A DNA stretch of 64,000 nt from Sternotherus odoratus (lineage: Eukaryota; Chordata; Testudines; Kinosternidae): positions 176,272,920 to 176,336,919 of the forward strand of contig JAVMKO010000002.1 in NCBI GenBank assembly GCA_032164245.1, read 5' to 3'. Position 1 is the first letter of the stretch. Each line of letters begins with the position of its first letter. The notes beneath the pieces are model-generated. The model was not told the origin of the DNA and ran no database searches. It was given only the letters and a program-made list of their open reading frames with translations. Positions 58,070 to 64,000 of the stretch are shown here, one piece after another. Position numbers and translations under genes: made by a program.

Positions 58070-61000
58070 CAATTCCTCACACCTAGTACAGGACACTATA
58101 TAATACAATTAATTACTTACATTGTATTCATTGTAAAGGATAATAAGGCTTGATCTACTCTCAGCCAAGTCCATGAGAAATCTCCCATTGATTGAAGCGC
58201 CTACATTTTAGGGAGATGCCCAAACTAAGCCCCTCTACATCAAGCTATTCCAAACTTTGGGAGAATTTGAATCTAGTCAGTATCTGAACTAATATCTGGT
58301 CCTTCTGTCTATAATGACCTGAACCGAACCCCTAGATATGAGCACCCCAAAATTTCATAATGATAGCCTGCAATTTTCTCACAGGCATTTTTAGTTAAGG
58401 AAACAAGATTGTTGAGACTTGTAGGAATAAAAAATTAAGTCCTCATAGCCATGAATTACTCCCTCTGTGAACTCTTTGGGCTACAAGACGCCCGATAAGG
58501 AGTGGGAAGGAAGGTTTCTTAGATGCCAGTTAATGCCAGCTGTAGTGGTTTTTAATGTGAACAACTATCCACTAGAAGCTGGACAAACTCCTAACTAGAA
58601 AACATATCACAGAGAACAATTCTGCGCAGGGGGATAGTTTCTATGCATTCATTTTATATAGGCCACTGCAAAATTTGGTTATAACAGATCACGATCATGA
58701 TCCACAAGAGACAGATTTGAATCAGTGACGCAAAGGCGAAAGGCTCTGTATCCAATTACCAACCCCCTCAGACATACACTCCCTCGTATAGTTTTTATTT
58801 CAATAACTAAATACCATTAACATTCACAGGCTACACAGCAATGTTTTGAATGGTCCTGGTTCCTCATAAGTTCAAAAGGAAAGTGAAATTCAGTCTTGTA
58901 CTAGACTCTAAAACTTGGGTGGAACTTCTATTCCAAACAATGGAACCTCATTGATGTTTAATAATACCATTGTTCCTTATTTAAATGGGGGAAGAATAAT
59001 AATAAAAGAAAAGTAAGGGCTGGATTAGGATGAAATGTATTTAGAATTGTCTAAGGATAGGAAGTACTGTACTAGTGGAATACATTATGCACTAGTCCTG
59101 TGTTGCTGTTCCCACTGTCTCGTGACTGACCGTTGGCGAGAGTTCTTCTGTCTTCCTTCCTGGCAGTTCTAAATCATCTACTCTAATGCCACAAAGAATG
59201 AGAGTCTGAATTCCGTCCAGCATCCAAAGGTTAACACTGACTTGATTGTAATATTGGTAGGCATGATTAAAGTATTTCAGGATATATAAACTTAAACAGA
59301 ATAAGGATGGGAAGACCTAACATCTTCATCTTCTACTGAAAGATAAATTTGGAAATAACCAAAAATAATTTATGTTAAATAGCAGTTGGAAGTCAGTATT
59401 CATGTTGGAGGTGGTCTAGTTCTTTTTTTTCCCCCTTTACCTACAAGCCAAGTATCACTAAGCCAGAAACCACCAACCAGCACAGTCTCGCAGTAAGAAG
59501 ATATTAATAGCCCATGGAAAAATCAACATATAATTTTATATTATGCTATTTACTATTATATTATGCTATTTACCCTGTATTTTTTAGTTCTGAACTAACT
59601 TTAATACTAGAAAAGGCAACAAAGTGGCATAAACAAATCTATGCACACTTTATTTTTTTAATCTATTTCAAATATTTTAAGGACTTTCTTGTGTAATTTT
59701 TAAAGCATCCTTACTTCATCCCTCAGATTAGAGGGGTATGGAGCTTTCTGATTTAAACCTCTCCCCACATCTTCCAGTATTCAGAGAAATATGAGGTAAG
59801 CTTGAGAGTGTATAAAATAATTCTGAATTTCTGCCATGTCCCATACCTCCCTCTCTGCCTACATCATTAATTATATGAGCCTTATTCACCCATAAAACAG
59901 AGCTGATGCACATGGAAGTATTAAGTAAATACACATGTGTTTTCATTGCATGGCAAAGAACATTTGCATTATATTCTGGGCCCTCTAGGAAGTGACCCAC
60001 ATACATAGAGGCATGTAGGCATATCCCTAATAGGTACCTAAAATACATTAGTGGTTTTTACCTTAACCATAAAATGACCGTACAGAGGTTTGTACATGTG
60101 GAAATGGCTATCAAACTAAACTTGTTTAAACCACCACCCCATGTAAAAAATACCTAACTTAGCCACCTTTCTTACCACCATTAGTGTACTAGCATTTTCC
60201 AGAACAACTTTTACTACCTTGGGCCAATCATGTAGTACCAATAACTTGAAGCGTCCTGTTGCCACGTCCTTAGTGGGGATTATGTGAATTAAACCTGATG
60301 CATTGTACCAAATATTCACCCCATATGCCACAAACATTTACAAAACCATATTTCTTGTTTGCTTTAAACTTTTGAATCAGAGCAGATGCTTGATATCTGT
60401 TGTTGGTGAAATCAAATGAAAACAAAAGACAGTTACAGAATCATTTGATCTCATTCATTCAATGCTAAATAGCAATAAGCTTTTCACTTGTCTGTCTCCC
60501 ATCCCTAAAAAGACATGCAAATTGATGCCTAGACTTTCAACCAAAGTCTCTTAATGGTCTATGCTTTGCAAGAATTCAAGCTAGATATGACGTGCAAAGG
60601 TGTTTCTCAATGTCAGAAGGAGTGTCCAAGAAGTAGAGAGAATGCCAAGTGAGAGAGAGGGAATACAGATGCATTCTTTCTGAAGACTCATCCCCAGCAA
60701 TAAAAAAAGAGCCCAAATGGGGGAGTCCATTAAGCAAATGATTTACAGGATAAGATGTGGATATCTCCATTCTCACAGGCAAGTCAAGAGTCACAGTTAA
60801 AGTTCAAAGATACAGCTCTAGGTTGGAGCATAAATGTCAGGTCTTTCTAAGAACTGTAATTCTTATTTCAGTTATACTGAAGTAGAGTATCAAGATACTT
60901 TTAGAGTTCAAGGTACTTTTAAAGCAATATGTGGAATTGCAGCCTAGATTCATGATTATATTAAATGTTTTGCTTCTGTTTATATTCTAATGCTAAAAAT

Positions 61001-64000
61001 TCACTTTGAAACCAGATTAGGCAGTTGGAGAAATGTTGGGTTAGTCTACCTCACAGGAATTCTCACTGGTCATCAGAATAGAGTGAGGTCCTGTTGAAAG
61101 GATTTAAAAGTAGGCAACAATACTGGAAACTAAGCCAAACTAGCAGTGTTGTTTCTAAGCCAATACTGGAAACTAAGCCAAACTAGCAGTGTTGTTTCTA
61201 AAGCTCAGGACTCTGTTCCAAACTTAGTGCCCCTCTTCTCAAGCAGCCTTGTCTTCAAGAACAGGTCCAGTTAATTTTTTTTAACTACCATGTTTTGGCA
61301 CCAATACATCTTTTTTTAAGGTGATAAATCACATAAGCACCCTATGAACTGATCTACTTCACACCATCATGGAATCTGTTGTCCTATTTTTTTTCTACGT
61401 ACCCAAGCATTTCATTCTGTTCTTTCTCTAAAACATGGAGGATTTGGATTTCTCCCCTTCCCCATATAGTTATTGTTGGCCATCACATCAAAAGACCTCT
61501 TTTAGTGAACTCTAGCTACAGAACAAACACACCAACCAAACCAAAGGCGCCCTATTCAAATCACAGCCCCATTTGGCAACCAATTCCTCTCATACCATTA
61601 CATCCAGTGAAAACTATAAATCTTTCATCTTGCTACCTCAAGTGTGTAAAAGTAGTAGTTATAATTATTTTAGTAAAATGATCAGCTGCTAGAAAGGGAT
61701 TGTACTGAAGGTGTAACATTTCACAGAGTTTGCCTCATATGTTTTTTTTCTCTTTCCCAAAATGCTTATAATGCTGTTTTCCAGAAAATTTAAAACTATA
61801 CTTTGTGGGGTCTAATGCTACATTCCTTTAATTGTTAAATTTGCTTATGCTTTCTCTTCAGGCCCCTTTCTTTTGATAGCATTTTTTTCTTCTATGACCT
61901 CTCACATCCTCTGTTGCAATTATTATTGACCTCAGTGACATAGCTTATCATCCTTATGCTACCAGCAACCACGGTACAAGTTTCTGCTTCAGAAAAGAAC
62001 ACCACTGTCACTGCCATAGATGAGATACAGATCTGTAAACTCTGAACCAAATTCAGGTCCCATTCAGAGCAGACTTCCATTGAATGTATTTAATCATGCA
62101 AGAGTTGAATTTGGTCTAGAACCTGTTTCCCCAGTTTGGTGTAAACTGAATTCTTCATGGTATTGGAGGGAAAAAATGGCAGGAAAGAGAAGATCTCCTC
62201 AGGTAAGATTCCCTGAAAAGTTAGGCAATTAAACTGTACTACCCAAAAAGTTCCTTGCCATCTTAATCACCAGACAGCAAACTCCTTCCTTCCCTACTTG
62301 ACTGATAAACTTTGGGTCCAAAGTCAGCTCTGAAGCCCTGTTTACCACCACTGCCTATCTCCCACTCACATATGCATGCGACAACCTGTAACAACTTGGG
62401 GGGCTCAAAATCCTGGAACATGGCAGACTGCACTAAACGGGAGTTTGGGTCACAGAGGTTGCAGTGGGAAGGACCTGTCAAAATGATGGTCATCCCCGTA
62501 CCAGAGGTAGAAGCTCAAAATACTAACACTGGTTCAGATACAGTGCTTGTGGTAAGAAACTATATACTAATTATTGCCAAAGGCTAGATTGGTGATAATT
62601 TTGGAGAAAGTTAATTGCCCATTCAGGGCCTGATCCAAAGCTCATTGACTTCATGCATCCCATTGAGGATAACTGAAAGTTGTGAATGGAATATGCTACT
62701 GCTTTACAGAGAAATGCTTAGGAACAAAAAAAAAAAGGTGAAAATCATGAATGGAACATAGGTGGAAGACCATGACTACAGAAAAACAATTAAAATTAGT
62801 ATTTCCTGACCATTACCACAGTTGTCCCTTGCAATGCTTCGTAATTCTTGCTAAAAGTCAACTTGTAAATGGTAACTACTGTATATATGGAAAGTTTTCT
62901 TAATCCTCTAATATGTTTATGGTTACAAATGCTTTGTTTTCATCTTCAGTGCAGTAAAAATCTGGATGTATTTATTTTTCATCGAGTCTTCTTCAGAGTG
63001 AGCTATTGTATTGAGTGACCTAAATTCTGCTCTCATGTCCAGTACAGTGGGGGGAAATTGAATTAACTCCACTGAATTTAGCAAGTTATTCTGAGAAGGA
63101 TATCCCTCTCCAACAATGGTCCCAGATCCAGCCAGAAAAGAACTCCTTCAGCACAAGGAACTGAATAAAAGAGCCATCAAGTCTTAAAATGATCCCTCCA
63201 CAAGCCAATGGTGCAATTGGCTTCAGGGGATGGGCGAGGAATGGGAGGGATCAAGCTTATGAAGGACTTCACTACAGTGATTATACATGATGCTACCCCT
63301 GTAAGCAGTTTGGCTTGAGATACATAACATATGTTACATTGGGCCCCCACAGCAGTACAGACTTGAGAGGATGTAAAGGTGGCTTAAAGCTACCTTAGAC
63401 ATAGCTCAAGGGGAAGGAGGCTATCAGGTGCTGCACAAAACCTGACCCTGTGTGCAGACACTGTATAAATGAGCATGGACTTTGTCCCGATTATATGTAC
63501 TACATGCACAGACATACTCAGAGGACATTTTCACAGAAATACAACAGATTCCAAGTCTGAAGATTTGTGGCTTCTCATGACCATTTTATTTTAGTGTTCT
63601 CCAGCTAACCTTCCTCGAGGTTGTGGTGAGCCACAAACAGGGTGGAGATCTGTTTGCTCTCCATAAACAATCTTCAAAGGGAGATTCAATCATATTGCAT
63701 TAAAAAGTAAAAATTGTAAGAACTCAAAGAAAAGCATCGCTCCCAGCCATTCTGCTTAAAGCAAAACACACAATTTTTTTGCAGAAGAAACTAAACTCTG
63801 TAAACAAATTTCATTTGTTTAGACTAAATATGCAAGAGAACTTTAATAACATTTCAGAACTAGTCTCTCATATAATTGTCCACGTAAATCACCTGATATC
63901 GATTCTGTTCTCTGCTTAGATGGCTGGAACTTGTGAAACAGTATAACAGAGTGAAGAATAAATACCCTTATATGCGTAGGATGCTCTTGTTCATATACAA
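58070..64000. other. Intron to window end, minor repeats only
   Basis: About 5.9 kb of mainly AT-rich sequence. It contains a 20-bp duplication at about 59536-59575 (TTATATTATGCTATTTAC), a 43-bp tandem duplication at 61118-61203, and short fragments of GCCTGATCCAA-type palindromic elements (62625-62680). No exon or RNA gene recognised. Confidence 0.55.
61118..61203. repeat. 43-bp tandem duplication
   Basis: The unit CAATACTGGAAACTAAGCCA followed by AACTAGCAGTGTTGTTTCTA and AGC is repeated once, with a period of 43 bases (61118 and 61161) and no mismatch over about 40 bases, suggesting a recent slippage or duplication. Confidence 0.9.

Larger units (their letters stand above)
39539..64000 (-). 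other. HDAC9: HDAC9 intron upstream of the linker exon (partial)
   Basis: In gene orientation this precedes the acceptor at 39539-39540. I looked for the glutamine-rich and KEEPVDSDE-type HDAC9 exons on the minus strand and did not find them, so the intron probably continues beyond position 64000. It contains the CpG island at about 44340-45080 and the repeats listed separately. Confidence 0.55.

Noticed and set aside
1..64000. tRNA, rRNA and CRISPR-like arrays
   Set aside because: No complete tRNA cloverleaf was found; the only tRNA-like sequence is the SINE head at 45429-45582. Tandem repeats here have no spacer pattern.

Overview
The window is vertebrate nuclear DNA and almost certainly comes from a cryptodiran turtle. 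A tRNA-Lys-type Cry SINE with a CR1-like tail lies at 45429-45582, alongside other repeat types I associate with turtle genomes: short 126-bp retroelements, TTA/TAA-flanked Harbinger-type MITEs, hAT MITEs, a pogo/Tigger fossil and Helitrons. There is no bacterial or viral gene organisation; nearly all open reading frames are chance ORFs inside introns and repeats.

The only confidently coding DNA is two exons of HDAC9 (class IIa histone deacetylase) on the minus strand: 39361-39538, with a 14-3-3-type phosphosite, and 34187-34320, the start of the deacetylase domain with its HxCxC zinc-binding segment. Their splice sites and codon phases fit together exactly. The rest of the window is HDAC9 intron, provided the remaining exons lie outside it. 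A strong CpG island sits at about 44340-45080, roughly 5 kb on the 5' side of the first exon in gene orientation; it could be an alternative or antisense promoter.

Layout: 1-5 kb holds a retroelement fragment, a hAT MITE and Harbinger-type elements, one carrying a C-rich/G-rich inverted minisatellite. 5.4 kb has a TATA-like box followed by a tiny signal-peptide-like ORF and a splice donor. 6.6-7.1 kb is a MITE nested inside another MITE. 13.3-14.4 and 19.5-20.6 kb are two copies of one Helitron. 23.3-27.8 kb is a transposon nest: a hAT element, a CR1-like tail, and a dead pogo element that received a 24-bp-TIR pogo MITE and hAT MITEs. 28.2-29.4 kb has a 54-bp minisatellite, a GC-rich unclassified block and a CR1-like tail. 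30.2-31.4 kb is a probable LTR remnant. 34-39.6 kb holds the HDAC9 exons. 41-47 kb has more repeats and the CpG island. 47-64 kb is mostly AT-rich intron with a few repeats, including a perfect 180-bp palindrome at 55079-55258.

The most interesting structure is a short retroelement present at five loci. It carries a hammerhead-ribozyme-like core (CUGANGA, stem II, GAAA, short stem III). At two loci it occurs as a near-identical 216/217-bp unit made of an inverted 5' arm, a full copy and a tail, each bounded by its own 12-13 bp target-site duplication. A second repeat family (6.4 and 15.3 kb) has a similar core layout. This resembles the minimal hammerheads described in Penelope-like elements, but the inverted-arm architecture with fixed endpoints deserves its own study.
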